Assembly: GCA_012845835.1 (NCBI GenBank)
Contig: JABAKD010000013.1
Coordinates: forward strand, 8,409,128-8,473,127
DNA: 64,000 nt
DNA from: Undaria pinnatifida
Lineage: Eukaryota; Sar; Phaeophyceae; Laminariales; Alariaceae
Direction: 5' to 3'
Below are positions 43,398 through 53,692 of the stretch, in pieces. Below the pieces are notes generated by a model that saw nothing but the letters and a program-made list of their open reading frames with translations, did no database searches and had not been told where the DNA came from. The translations under genes were made by a program, and so were the position numbers. Numbering within the stretch: the stretch's first letter is position 1; every line of letters starts with the position of its first letter.

Positions 43398-43553
43398 AGG
43401 GAAAGCAAGGAAGGCAAGGAACTTCGGGACGGTTCTTTTCCCCAGCAACTAATTTTCTTTTCGGCAATTACGGGCTGAGAAGGGCTGAGAGGGGGGAGGA
43501 TATGCCGAGCGAGACGTCCGAGGGGGGCGAGGTCTAGGTATATAGTTTTATGA
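43398..43553 (-). repeat. 156-bp dispersed repeat, inverted copy
   Basis: Reverse complement of 16094-16249, nearly identical. No shared flanking sequence beyond the ends, apart from a CCTTCAT just outside both copies. Confidence 0.92.
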
Positions 43554-44061
43554 AGGATATACGAAGGATATGGGAAAGGGCCTGATATATATATCTAAAA
43601 AATACGACAATCACTCATCGTAACATCGTAACCATCGCAAGCACCGCCACCCCACAAACAGATAAAGCACCCGCGGGACGTCAGCACGTTGGCACCTACG
43701 TCGGAGAAGAATCGACAGCGTCACGCACACGAATGGGGTGAGACTCCCGGTAGATGGTCACGCGCGATCCCGTGGATGTGAGAATTTGTCAAACACACCT
43801 TCCCTCCCATGTGTGCACCTACCTGCTGCTGCGGTACAACTGCCGAGTTCAAGCTCTGAATCTGGGCTGGCATTTGGCATTAGCAGCAGTTCCGACACTC
43901 ACTGCTGTGCTCACAACCACAGACCCTGACCTCCTCCATAACGTGAGAGCACCATAGTTAGGGCGAGTCCTGCAGCAGGAGATGCCGGTTTGCCTCTCTC
44001 TCTATCTCTCTGCCGTCGGTGTATAGTAATATTGTGGTTTGAGCAGCTCGTCGATGTCTTT
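43554..44061. other. No confirmed gene upstream of the MYB ORF
   Basis: About 500 bp. The MYB frame remains open back to about 43990 but without an ATG before 44062. A spliced upstream exon is possible. Confidence 0.35.
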
Positions 44062-44343
44062 ATGTCGGAGGATGTTGAAACAATCGCAATGCGCTGGTTG
44101 CCTGTGTGCGGCGTACGCGCTCCTCAACGCCACAGGATCCGACAAAACAGAGGGAGGTGGACCAGCGAGGAGCACAACGCCTTCCTACGCGGCCTTCACC
44201 TGTACGATCGGACCTGGGAGGCGATAGCATCGCTGGTCCCCACTCGTAGCGTCCTTCAGATCAGAACGCACTCGCAGAAGTATTTTGCAAAGGTCAACGA
44301 AGGGGGGGTTTTCCCCGAGGAGGTGCGTGGGGTCATCGTTTGA
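44062..44343 (+). CDS. SHAQKYF-class single-repeat MYB domain protein
   Basis: A 93-residue frame starting MSEDVETIAMRW. Residues ~34-84 form one MYB repeat of the SHAQKYF type: GRWTSEEHNAFLRGLHLYD, then RTWEAIASLVPTRSVLQIRT and HSQKYF. The first and second Trp are present and the signature reads T-H-S-Q-K-Y-F instead of S-H-A-Q-K-Y-F. Proteins of this class bind DNA in the nucleus, often in circadian or light responses. The protein ends soon after the domain (EEVRGVIV, stop 44341-44343), so it is short for the class. It may be a truncated copy, the last exon of a larger gene, or a small MYB. ATG 44062 is the first in-frame Met; 44092 is an alternative. Confidence 0.7.
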   Translation: MSEDVETIAMRWLPVCGVRAPQRHRIRQNRGRWTSEEHNAFLRGLHLYDRTWEAIASLVPTRSVLQIRTHSQKYFAKVNEGGVFPEEVRGVIV

Positions 44344-44850
44344 GCATGCATTCATTGTTGAAAACAAAAATTGTTGAAACCTCGTTGAAACACGCTGTTT
44401 CCCTAGACGTCCCTATATAATTACAGCACACCAAGGAAGCAACAGAGACGTTCACATGGCAGATAGATGCAAACGAGGCAGCAGGACATTACTTTTTTCG
44501 TCGAAAGACCAAAGTCGTGGGTTGGAGTCCGTACTCACTTTCTTTGTAAAGAAAATTGTGCGTGAAAAGCACTTGCTTCGCCACGAAAAAAGACAAGAAT
44601 CTTGGACGAAAAATTAGGTGTCACGCATTTTAGATGCACACCACGCGGACAAGAAGAGCAGGAACGTCCATAAGTGCCAAGCACACGGCACATTTGTCGA
44701 TGAATATGCGGACGTCTGTGGAGAGTTCCGCTCCCACACGACGTTGGTGAACCTGGTTCCAAAAACAAAACAGGTCAAAATTTACCATAAGTGTATAAAC
44801 TCTTTCAGACTTTTGCCCTGGAACGACGTCAAACACAACCCACAAATATA
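44344..44850. other. No confirmed gene
   Basis: Short overlapping frames on both strands between 44535 and 44878. One minus-strand frame has several Cys (CVLAL..., CSSCPRGVHLKC in another frame) but no defined domain. Confidence 0.35.
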
Positions 44851-45140
44851 TCAAACCAGACGGCGTTTCTTGAGTTGAGGTTCGGCCTCGAAGTCGGAGT
44901 CGTCGAAAGGGTACACGAAATCAACCACCTCGGTGAAGAAGCTTCCATCGCTCAGAATAAACCGGATCGGCTGCACCTTCTTCCCGTCAACGAATCCGCA
45001 ATGATCGATTCCGACTCCTACTACACCCGGGTTGGTCAATCCGCGTGTATCGTCTATTCTATAGTATATGCCATCCTCGTTGATGGGAAGTTCGTGTGGA
45101 TGTGCCTTCTTGTATTCGCGACCATCGTGAAACCATCTGT
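44851..45140 (-). CDS. C-terminal coding part of an unrecognised protein, cut by an LTR composite
   Basis: Minus-strand frame with strong protein character: VPEEDRWFHDGREYKKAHPH, a GVGIDHCGFVDGKKVQPIRF strand-like region, FILSDGSFFTEVVDFVYPFD, and the end QLKKRRLV with stop at 44851-44853. The frame is open into the LTR at ~45141 but is not related to LTR sequence. A second coding-like piece on the same strand, just beyond the composite (46286-46412), could be its N-terminal continuation. Family not recognised. Confidence 0.5.
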
Positions 45141-45452
45141 CTTCCTCAGGTACATTAACCAGAGGTTGTTCCCCCTTTTGGCCGAAGGGGGACCGGCTGG
45201 TCAGGACCATTTAGGTGCTAAACTAGAGAGAAAAGTTGTTGTATTAGCTCCGAACACAAGAAATCAAGCGACCTTAACTTCATCCCCGAATCCCCATACC
45301 AGCATCCAGAAGAGGATAAGTAGAAACTCCTACTGTCTTCAGGTCTAAATAACGTTCACACTCCACATCAGATCCTCAGCAATCAATCACCACGAAGATC
45401 AGCTGTCGTATCTTACCAAATCTACACACTCTCTGATGCTCCACTGTCCACA
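45141..45452 (-). repeat. Family A LTR, copy 13 (minus, 5'-truncated end)
   Basis: Resembles the LTR from GACCAGAAGTTGTCCCC to CTGTCCACA (here ACCAGAGGTTGTTCCCCC at the left). The outermost ~25 bases are replaced by unrelated sequence. Confidence 0.85.
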
Positions 45453-46078
45453 GTACGAGTAGTAGATATTTGTGTCTTCCGTATTTTTTGTATTGGTCAC
45501 TTTTGTAGGGTCGTTTGTGCTATCTGTTTTTGGGCGTATGAGACGATCGTCTTGTTCTGTGAAGCAGTAATGTGGTATCATGCTGTGATTTCTCCGCGTT
45601 TCTCCGGTGACTTGAGTGAAGATCGTCCTGGAATGTTTTTACGGTACTTATTTGCTGAATGCATGAGTTTGTGGTATAGTTGTGGAAATCGGATTATCCT
45701 GTTCGTGTAGTCGTAAAGGGTTCTTACGATGTTTATAGTCGGCGGGTTTTTATTCAGGGATTCCGTTATTTTTGCGACTTAATGTTTTTTCGAGTTTGCG
45801 TGTGAAAAAAATTACGAATTAATGTAATATTTATTGATGATATTTACTGTGTTTAAATTATATGTGCCTGGTGTTCGAGTGTGAATGTTCTGGTGAAATA
45901 GTGTATTGTTTTATTACTCGTAATCATTGAGTATGGAAACCTACTGTAGATGAATGTGGTCGTTTATACTTCAAAAACGATATGTATGTTTTCTTTGATG
46001 TTTTTGTGTGGCTGGTGCTCACTTTTGATAAAAGCTTGTTCATGCACTACTTTGAGTAGAAACGCGCTGTTGGGGCAT
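45453..46078 (+). mobile_element. Family A interior fragment (plus)
   Basis: 3' part of the interior (compare 2860-3340 and 3830-4375), opposite in orientation to the LTR on its left. Degraded; no ORF of note. Confidence 0.8.
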
Positions 46079-46285
46079 TGTGGACAGTGGAGCACCAGAA
46101 AATGTGTGGTGTTGGTGGTAAGACACGACAGCTGATCTTCTTGGTCATTGACTGCCGAAGATCTGGTGTGGTGTGAACGTTATTTAGATATGAAGACCAC
46201 AGGGGTTTCTATTTATCGTCTTCTGGATTCTGGTATGGAGATTCGGGGATGATCGCTTGTGTTTTTGTTTTCTGGGGCTAATTAT
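46079..46285 (+). repeat. Family A LTR, copy 14 (plus, truncated)
   Basis: Starts TGTGGACAGTGGAGCACC and is alignable to about GGAGCTAAT; the 3' ~130 bases are missing. Confidence 0.85.
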
Positions 46286-46412
46286 GGTCGCCAGGGGAAA
46301 TCCGGGATGCATCTCCGGGGTTTCCATTACTTGACTTTCATCTTGGTCGTAAAACGGATACTGCTGCTTGCTCTGATATCTGCGCGCACAGCAGCAGTCG
46401 GTATTCGGTCTG
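46286..46412 (-). CDS. Possible exon fragment on the far side of the LTR composite
   Basis: Minus strand: an acceptor-like CTGCTGTGCGCGCAG precedes a frame reading YQSKQQYPFYDQDESQVMET and PEMHPGFPLATI, which ends at the LTR remnant. Same strand and open in the direction of 44851-45140. Not recognised. Confidence 0.35.
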
Positions 46413-46801
46413 GGTCTCACGTCGTAGGTCGGCCCGGAGAAAAGGGCCACCTCGCGGCTGCGGGGCGGTGTGTACGTGAATCTCTCTTTCTCTCTCTCCG
46501 TGGATCAATCGGTTTGGGTCACAGGCGGTGCGTATGTTACCCTGGATCGGAGGGGTGGACAGGTAATGCATATTTCTCTGGTGTCAATTATCCTGTCTTG
46601 GGTGATAATATCATAAGGTGGGATCGAAAACCCGAAAATCCTCATAAATCTGCAGATTTCGCGTGGACGCTGGTGAGTTGGCAATCGGGAATTTTCGAGT
46701 ACACCGCGTTTAGCATCTTCTTTGATCGGGTGGGCATCGCGGAGGGTATATCTACGGGTCTCTGGTTATATCGTCGACTGTATTTTCTACGGTTCTGGTC
46801 C
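46413..46801. other. No confirmed gene
   Basis: Plus-strand frames here (46259-46804) show no motif; the integrase-like sequence starts only at about 46802. Confidence 0.4.
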
Positions 46802-47500
46802 TGATATCTCGAGTATCTTTGGTTTGGGTCATTGATTGCTGATCTTCGTTCCAATTACTCATGCCGTTGGCTGCACGCAGACATAGTGTTCGGCCCAGCA
46901 GATCACCCACGTGGTCAAGGAGCTGTCGAAAGGTTGGCGGGTTGGTTGGAAGAGCTTTTAGCAGATTTATGTCGCTCGTGGCCAGAGAGGTGGGGCGAAT
47001 ACGTGTCACCAGCAATTTGGATCAAACGCACTTTGCCAGATGCCTCCCTCCCCTCGAACATGACCCCTTTCGAGCTGCTGTTTGGCCGTAAACCCCGCAC
47101 CTCTGTAGATTCCTTGGTACCCTTGTCAGCGGAGACAGAATAGAGCGGTGGCCCAGACAACTTTGTGGAGCGACGCAAACAGAACCTCCGAGAAGTCCGT
47201 CTCGCGCTCGAAAAGCAGCACAATTTGAGGGTAACCGCGAGGGCCCGCGCCAACGCTTCCATTTCAAGACCCTCAGCCGGAGTCGCTGTCGAGAAAGGAA
47301 GCCTCGTGCTGGTGCGCGAGTCCGAGAGCAGCAGACATCGCGACAACAGAGCGCGGAAACTTCAACACGACCACTACAGGCCCTTGGAGAGTCACGGAAG
47401 TATTACAGACAGGCCTTAGCATGCAAGTAACGATGCGAGGTAGAAAACAACGCACCTGAAATGTGTCCACAGCAGACGTAAAGCGATACTACCTCCGACC
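46802..47500 (+). pseudogene. Ty3/gypsy integrase, C-terminal two thirds
   Basis: Frame 46802-47143 contains the third part of the integrase core: HPRGQGAVERLAGWLEELLA (conserved N-G/Q-x-x-E helix, with the catalytic Glu), WIKRTLPDASLPSNMTPFEL and LFGRKPR. A TAG at 47141-47143 interrupts; the same frame resumes with the helical ERRKQNLREVRLALEKQHNL and the GSLVLVRESES strand of the integrase C-terminal domain. After about 47380 a one-base shift is needed to read GPWRVTEVLQ...MRGRKQRT. The first two catalytic Asp regions are not present. Integrase inserts cDNA into chromosomes; this copy is dead. Confidence 0.85.
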
Positions 47501-47880
47501 CCTTTCTCTGACATTCACTAGCTGACGAGTTTGCGCAGAATGCTTGGGGTTCCGGTTTCAGAAGGGCGTTGGAAGCGGTAAACTCTTCGCATTTTGACTC
47601 TCTTGTTAGTTGTCGCCGAACAAAACCCCCCATCCGGTGCCGCTAGGTGGGAATACAAGGGGAGGTCGAATGATGGGGTATAGTCAGGCTGGTTGTCTGA
47701 GAATGAGATGCTAAAGAGTTAACCCCTTGCAGCTAGATGGTTTTATTGCATTATGGCATTTGTACAACCCCCAACCTGCGAGTGATTCAGTTCCCGTCTC
47801 AGTCAAGCCTCGTACCCCTCTTTCTCGCCGCCAAGCCTTGACCCTGTTCCCAAAAGGTTTACACCATCTGGAAAGACTTT

Positions 47881-48003
47881 GGCGGTGGTCTCAGACTGCA
47901 AGGTCAGCTGTACGACTACAGAGAACGCTACTGGCGAGTGCGATACAGCGACCAGAACTGGGAAGAACTGACCCGCCGCAAGTTGGAGCAGTTGCAGGGA
48001 TGA
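47881..48003 (+). pseudogene. Chromo-like C-terminal tail of the Ty3 relic
   Basis: The frame reads GQLYDYRERYWRVRYSDQNW then EELTRRKLEQLQG and a stop at 48001-48003. The W-x-V-x-Y-x-D-x-x-W/E-E-L pattern is typical of the C-terminal domain in several protist and algal Ty3 elements. A decayed second copy is at 52211-52290. About 380 bp separate it from the integrase frame. Confidence 0.6.
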
Positions 48004-48309
48004 AGCGCGACTACCGACTCGACGAGACGAAGGGCTGCCTTCTCCAATGTTCTACGAATGTACCTTGACAAGGAGGGAAATAGTGTCGGGGGTAATACCG
48101 TTTTGCTGTGGGTTAAGACGGGAATCACGCGTGCACCAGTCGGTCGGGTGTGGAACAGTATGGGACAGCAAGATCTGTGTTATTTTACTATAATGCGACA
48201 ACGTTGTGAACGTTGTTGTACTTGGGTTGTATGTGAGTGTTGAAGTCGAATTCCAACGTTATTGTACTGGTGTTGTGTGTGAGTGTTGAAGTTGAATTCC
48301 TTTTTTTTT

Positions 48310-48492
48310 ATTTTAGTGTAAATGATAACTTGATTGCTTATTTAAAGGGTTTATGAACGTGAACCCAAGGAATTGTGTCCGGGTGGGGCAGCCACACCCG
48401 ACTAAGGGAGGAGACCTAAACAGAGTGGCCGCTACTATCACAAAAATGCCTGTCATAGTAACTCTTAAAACTGTCACGGAACCGTAACATTT
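48310..48492 (-). repeat. Family B LTR, minus copy
   Basis: Ends ...ACTGTCACGGAACCGTAACA, the reverse complement of the start of 53497-53690. Shared landmarks include GGGTGGGGCAGCCACACCCGA and GTTCATAAACCC in reverse. The right limit is set by the TG/CA end at 48492; the left limit is uncertain. Confidence 0.75.
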
Positions 48493-49517
48493 CTTCTTTT
48501 TTTTCACTTGAACAATGTTTTTTTCAACTTTTTCGCGAGTTGATCGCATATTACAACACAGTAGTATTGCTGCTGTAGACTATACGTTTCGACCGGTATC
48601 CGCTGATCTTTTGGTCAACGGCACACCCAGGGGAGCGCGCTACCTGGAGTGTGCCTGTCTCGTTGCTCTCACCATGGTTTCCTCCAGTTTCGCTTGCCCT
48701 CTATGGGGTTGTCGGATGGTACAGATGGGAGTTAAACAGCAGTACACCCGGTTAGGCCCCCGCCCTTCCTTGCACTTGCCGGCAGCTGAACAATGAATGA
48801 GAAAAGAGAAGCAAAAGTCCGAAGTGATGCGGGATAGTGGTTTACGTGCGCACCACGGGTGTACTCGCTGCAAGAACTCCCAGGCCCATTATCCGAGCGT
48901 GTGTCTCTGCCGTCGCTGCCGTTGCTGTTGCCGCGCGTTGTTGCTTTCGCTGCTCGTTCCTCCACTGCTTGGGGTGCCCCGTGAGCACCGCCTACAGCAG
49001 GTGAGGCCCAAGGTAGTACGGTGTCCTATATATGTACGCAAAATTTTTACACTTACAACAACAGTACCTTGCGCTGAGAAGTTGGACAGAAGTGACGTGT
49101 TTGTGTTGCTAAAAGGGGAGACACTCAACTTTCGAACCCACGCCTGACGTTCTTGAAATATCGACAGGTCAGCATTCTACCTACGCCGAACAAAAAAATA
49201 CTACATCGCTGTAAATGTAGGCACCTGGCAACAGATACGCGACCAAACTCTAGGCTGCAAGCTGTTATATCACACACTATTTAAAGCTGCTGCACGCAAC
49301 ACTCGTCTTGTCTATGGTGACATTCTATTTTGATCAGATACGTGTATGTACCAAGCTTTAGCCGTCATGTATTATCGTCACACTGGTCAAGTTACCCTGT
49401 ACTATATTTTTGTTTACAGTATTTGTTTATCTTTGCGATGTTTCAGAAGTGAGAGGCCTGTACCTGCCACGGATGCATTTTAGTTGTGCATTAATGAAGG
49501 ATAGGTCTGTACCTTCT
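48493..49517 (+). repeat. Repeat-bearing stretch with dispersed repeat C, copy 2 (48640-48960)
   Basis: Includes the second copy of the repeat seen at 40060-40395. No gene evidence in the rest. Confidence 0.65.
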
Positions 49518-49577
49518 GGGACCATTGCTGCTGTCTCCTACATGATGTGCTGCATACGGAGACAGCAACCAGGTCCC
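49518..49577 (+). repeat. Hairpin repeat H1
   Basis: Stem GGGACC..TGCTGTCTCC / GGAGACAGCA..GGTCCC around a 19-nt loop; the longest stem of a five-member family (H1-H5). Confidence 0.8.
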
Positions 49578-49619
49578 TCGAGGTCTGAGCCTGTCCAAGC
49601 CTCAGAATAACGAACTGCT

Positions 49620-49770
49620 ATGCTCAAATACTTCGCGTTTCATGCGCCGACACCCAGTGTTTTATTTTCGCTCTATTTATTTATTTATTTTCTTGTTTAC
49701 GATATTTATTTATTTTTTCTCCTCTTTTTCTATATTTTTCTTTTGCTCAATTTCCTTTCTGTTTCCCACA
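49620..49770 (+). repeat. T-rich tract with TTTA repeats
   Basis: TTTATTTATTTATTT-type low-complexity DNA; it explains a hydrophobic open frame. Confidence 0.7.
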
Positions 49771-49824
49771 GAATTTGCACGGAAGTAATGTGTTTACCTG
49801 CTGTGACGAGAGCTGTCGTCGTGC

Positions 49825-50110
49825 CCACGCCTACAATGGGAGGGTCTGCGCCTGATCGAGCCGTGTTGTTGTCTCCTATGTTGAGGGAGACAGCAACCCG
49901 TCTCCTCTGGGTTAGCGCCTTCCCGCGCCGTAATGCTATACTACTACTGCCGTATGTTCACATGTCTGTGTCTGTCATTTATGCATGCTTGCCCAAGCCT
50001 ACAATGGGAGGGTCTGCGCCTGATCGAGCCGTGTTGTTGTCTCTTATGTTGAAGCAGACAGCAACCAGTCTAACCTGGGCCTAAGCCTTCCCGCGCCGTA
50101 ATGCTGTATT
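49825..50110 (+). repeat. Direct repeat pair, ~169-bp period, each with a hairpin (H2, H3)
   Basis: CCTACAATGGGAGGGTCTGC through CCTTCCCGCGCCGTAATGCT occurs at about 49830 and 49999. The hairpins lie at 49864-49897 (GTTGTTGTCTCC/GGAGACAGCAAC) and 50033-50065. Confidence 0.85.
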
Positions 50111-50292
50111 ACTACTCGTATTAATGCTGCCATCTGTCCACATGCCCTACTTCCCATTGCTGTTTTATAGCTTCAACTGGCTGCTGAATAATCAAGTATT
50201 TAAAACAGCAAGGATGATAAGAGTGTGATGGCTCTGTACCCGTCATGGATGCATGTGGGTCTGCGCCCAGGATGGATAGGTCGGTACCTTTT

Positions 50293-50352
50293 GGGACCGT
50301 TGTTGCAGTCTCCTGCCTGATATGCAATAGACGGAGACAGCAACCAGGCTCC
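50293..50352 (+). repeat. Hairpin repeat H4
   Basis: GGGACCGTTGTTGC.GTCTCC / GGAGACAGCAACCAGGCTCC with a 19-nt loop. The flanking TCGGTACCTTTTGG is shared with H1. Confidence 0.8.
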
Positions 50353-50564
50353 ATGAGGTCTTTACCCGTCCCGCAATACTGAAATACTGTGCTGACATGT
50401 TCCGCGTCTTGGCACTCTAAGAAAAGCTATTGCACTCAATGATTTTCTGAACTGCTGTGTGTGCTGACATGCTCCTCGTGTTCTCACTTTAGGAGCTGTT
50501 TCACTCAATAAATTTAATTTAAGGTTGATGTTTCCCTGTTTTTGCTCTATTTCGTTCGTGATCA

Positions 50565-50740
50565 AACCGGCGATGTTTGCTCCCGAGCAAACACACACTA
50601 GCAAACACACGTTTGCCCATGATCATACGCACGTTTACCCATGAGCAAGCACCATGATCACACACGTTTGCCCGTGATCAAACCCAAGTCCACGTTTGCT
50701 CGTGATCAAGCGGGAGGTGATCGCTCTTGATCAATCCAAA
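50565..50740 (+). repeat. Degenerate ~30-bp repeats (CACGTTTGCYCRTGATCA)
   Basis: Six or so variants of CACGTTTGC(C/T)C(A/G)TGATCAA. No gene. Confidence 0.8.
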
Positions 50741-51591
50741 AATGACGTTTTCAATTTGTTTACGCTATGCATGCCTACCTTCATCTGTCATTTCATTTTT
50801 CCGGGAAGGGTTCCACTGTTCGTTACTGCTGCGTCGTCGGGTTGTTGTTGCGGTTGTGTCTACCGCGACATCGTTTGTGTGCACTAGTTGCTGAACCGCC
50901 CTCCTGTTTTTCCATCCCTTTCTTCGTTCCTTTTCCCCATTATTTTTTGTTCTGTTTTGGATGCAGGCGATGATTGCTGTGTGGACATCGCTGCCGTCAG
51001 ACATAGCAAGCAGTGACCGCATAGTTGGCTCTCTCTAGGATGAGGCAACGACACGGATACTAGAACCGCTTGATGATGTAGCTTGTTCTTTTTTATTGAA
51101 CCGGATGTCATGTGCGCACGCATAGTTTCGTTCCTTCGTATATATTGAAAGGCTCGCATGCTCCGCTGTATTTTTCAACTCTCTGCCGTTTGCTCTCATC
51201 TCAAGCAACTTATTCTACTGCTAGGCCGTTGTTTTCTGGTGTTGTTACTGTCTGACCGCCTCCGCCTGTCTCTACTGCTGGTTGTTTTGTTTCGCATGTC
51301 CTTGTCAATTAAGCAGAATAGCATGATTGCGGACATAGTTTGCGCTCCTTTGTACAAAGACTCGCATACTGCGCTATATTCCTCAGCTAGCTGTCGTCAC
51401 TCATTCCTCGTGTTGCTTTCCTCTGCTGTTCTGCTGTTGCTTTCTGCCGCGGTTGCTGCTTTGCCATGGGACGTGCACTTGTTTTCCTTTTCGTTTTGTT
51501 TTTTTCGTGCTTGTGTTGCTTCTGTTCGATATGATATGTTTGTTTGCCAGGAGGGGGAATGTATTTTAAAGATGGCTCCGCACTGATTGTT
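50741..51591. other. No confirmed gene
   Basis: T-rich on the plus strand; ORFs of 70-140 codons are compositional. Confidence 0.5.
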
Positions 51592-51641
51592 GGGACGTTT
51601 GTTGCCGTCTCCAAGTCTGAAGGAGACGGCAACCAGGCCCC
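51592..51641 (+). repeat. Hairpin repeat H5
   Basis: GTTGCCGTCTCC / GGAGACGGCAAC with a 9-nt loop. The central pair differs from H1, H2 and H4 on both sides of the stem (C-G instead of T-A). Confidence 0.85.
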
Positions 51642-51879
51642 TGTTCAGCTGCGTGGGTTCATCATTATTTACCGCCGTCCTGTTAACGTCCGTGCCCACA
51701 ATTGTTACAATTGTTCCTCTGCTCCTTTCTTTCCATGAATTTTCAACTCGTGAAGGGGGGGAGGTGCCGCCTTCGTCAGAAGCCTGCCACGGCACGGAAT
51801 CACCCGACACCAAACGACGGGTACCAAGCCTTCATCTCTAACGCGAACGCGATGGAAGGACGCCCATCTAGACCAGCCC

Positions 51880-52145
51880 TTCCCCGCGCGTCGTTCCCCC
51901 GCGTCGAACCCTGGCTTGTGCGCACTCTCCCGTTCCGAACCCCTGTTCGCGCGCTGTTCCCTCGCCCCGAAGCTTTGCCCGCGCGATGCTCCTTCGTTCC
52001 GAAGCCTTGCCCGTGCACCGATCGCTCGCTCTGAAGTCTGGCTCGTGCGCTGTTCCGCCGTTCCTCCGATCCAAACCCTTGCCCGTGCGCTGTTACGCCT
52101 TTCCTTCGCCCCGAGCCCTTGCCCGTGCCTCCTTCTCGTCGCGAT
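51880..52145 (+). repeat. GC-rich minisatellite, ~45-50-bp period
   Basis: Units of CCCTTGCCCGTGCGCTGTTC and CTTCG(C/T)TCCGAAG variants. It yields Arg/Gly-rich ORFs on the minus strand with ~16-residue repeats (HGQGFG.EERR). Confidence 0.8.
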
Positions 52146-52210
52146 GCCCCGTCTCTGTCCGCCAAATGGGTGTCTGAGCCATGTGTAAGGACCTGAGTTA
52201 CTTGTTCAGA

Positions 52211-52290
52211 CTGCAAGAGTCACGTGCCGGACTACAACAACACCGGCTACTGGCGACTGCGCTAGAGCGACCATAACTGGGTCCGCCGAC
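52211..52290 (+). pseudogene. Second chromo-like Ty3 tail, short remnant
   Basis: Reads DYNNTGYWRLR, stop, SDHNW, alignable to YDYRERYWRVRYSDQNW at 47911-47961. Heavily decayed. Confidence 0.5.
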
Positions 52291-53490
52291 AAGGCGGAAA
52301 AGTTTCTTACCCTGTTTCTGCTTCTCGTATTAGTTGTTCAGTTACACTTTGACCACGAGTCCTGTTGAGAAGTTGTTGGGGGAAGAATGGTGCATCCGGT
52401 TGGTGGCAGCTGTTCGATTTGGAGTGGGGTAGTTCGGTCGAAAAATGTTATGATGCTTTGTTGCGATAGCGGGGTGAATGTTATGTGTGGGTATCTGTAT
52501 CTAGGAAATTATTCTGGTGTGCGAGGCGTATGTTTACGTGTTTTGGTCATAGTATTGTGTCTTCTTGTCCGGTCTTGGTTCGCCAGTCTGAATTCTTCAA
52601 TTTTCTGGTGTTGGTCGTTGTTGGCCGTGTTATTTCGCTTTTCTTTTTGCCTTTTTCGACTCAGTTATTCCTTTGAAGGCGCAACTGTTGATACAACCTT
52701 TCTGCGATCGCAATGAATGGCTTCGTTTCGGAGTTACGAATGGGATTGCATTGTTTTGTTTTGCTTGTTTTATGGGTTTCCCTGGGCATCTGTGTTGATT
52801 CTATTTCACAGCTCATGGGGGGTATGCCTTGTTTCTAGAATCAGCACTGCTTTGTGATGAGTCGGATAGGCTGCTGGTGCAGTCTCTTGAGCAGTGACGG
52901 GGTGTCTTTATACTATTTGGGTATGAGTTGAATTTGAAAAGATTATTAAGTGGTTGTTTGGTGCTCAAGAGCTACATACTTATCCTCGACCTTCGGTCGT
53001 TTATTTTGTTTGAGGTTTACTGTGTCAGATGCTTCATTTTCGTGTTTTGATACCTGGCATCGGAGTTCCGCTTTTGCCAAAGGTTTAGGGTTTCTTTGCC
53101 CGTCGTGCTTCTTTTCTTTTTGCGGTATGTTATTGAGCTACCAACGTTGCATTTTGGTGAAGGATTATATTGTATGTGGGCAGACTCAAAAAGGAGTAGA
53201 CAAGTCAGTCCTGTGGAGTTGCGTGCTGCTTTCATGCACGTTAATTTCGTTCACATACGGACTTCTAGCCATTGAATGGTGGTCAGGCGATCAAATACGC
53301 AGTGAAAAGGCAGGGGGAGAACATGGGGGAGGGTTTTTATCGAGGATTTCCCTCTCATGGCCCCTGTGTTTCGGTTTGTTTGCCTATCCTCAAGGTCATT
53401 ATTTCTGTTAAGAGCTTTGTGGCTCTTTACCCTTGGCTATACTGTCACAGGATTGCTATAGCATATTGCTCTTATCATCGCATTATGCTA
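52291..53490. other. No confirmed gene
   Basis: T/G-rich interior leading to the family B 3' LTR. Hydrophobic open frames at 52387-52716 and 52950-53411 show no domain. Confidence 0.45.
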
Positions 53491-53496
53491 GGGGGA

Positions 53497-53692
53497 TGTT
53501 ACGGTTCCGTGACAATTTCTAGAGTTACTATGACAGAGGCGTTTTCGTGGTAGTAGGGCCGCGCTATTCACGCCCCCTCTCTAAGTCGGGTGTGGCTGCC
53601 CCACCCGGACACAATCAATTTCTTGTGCTCACGTTCATAAACCCTGCGAATAAGCAATCAAGTTACTATTCAAGTTACTATTTACACACTAC
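53497..53692 (+). repeat. Family B LTR, plus copy, with polypurine tract
   Basis: Begins TGTTACGGTTCCGTGACA, directly after AGGGGGA (53490-53496), which looks like the polypurine primer that precedes a 3' LTR. Alignable in reverse with 48310-48492 as far as ATTTACAC (about 53690). Confidence 0.75.
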
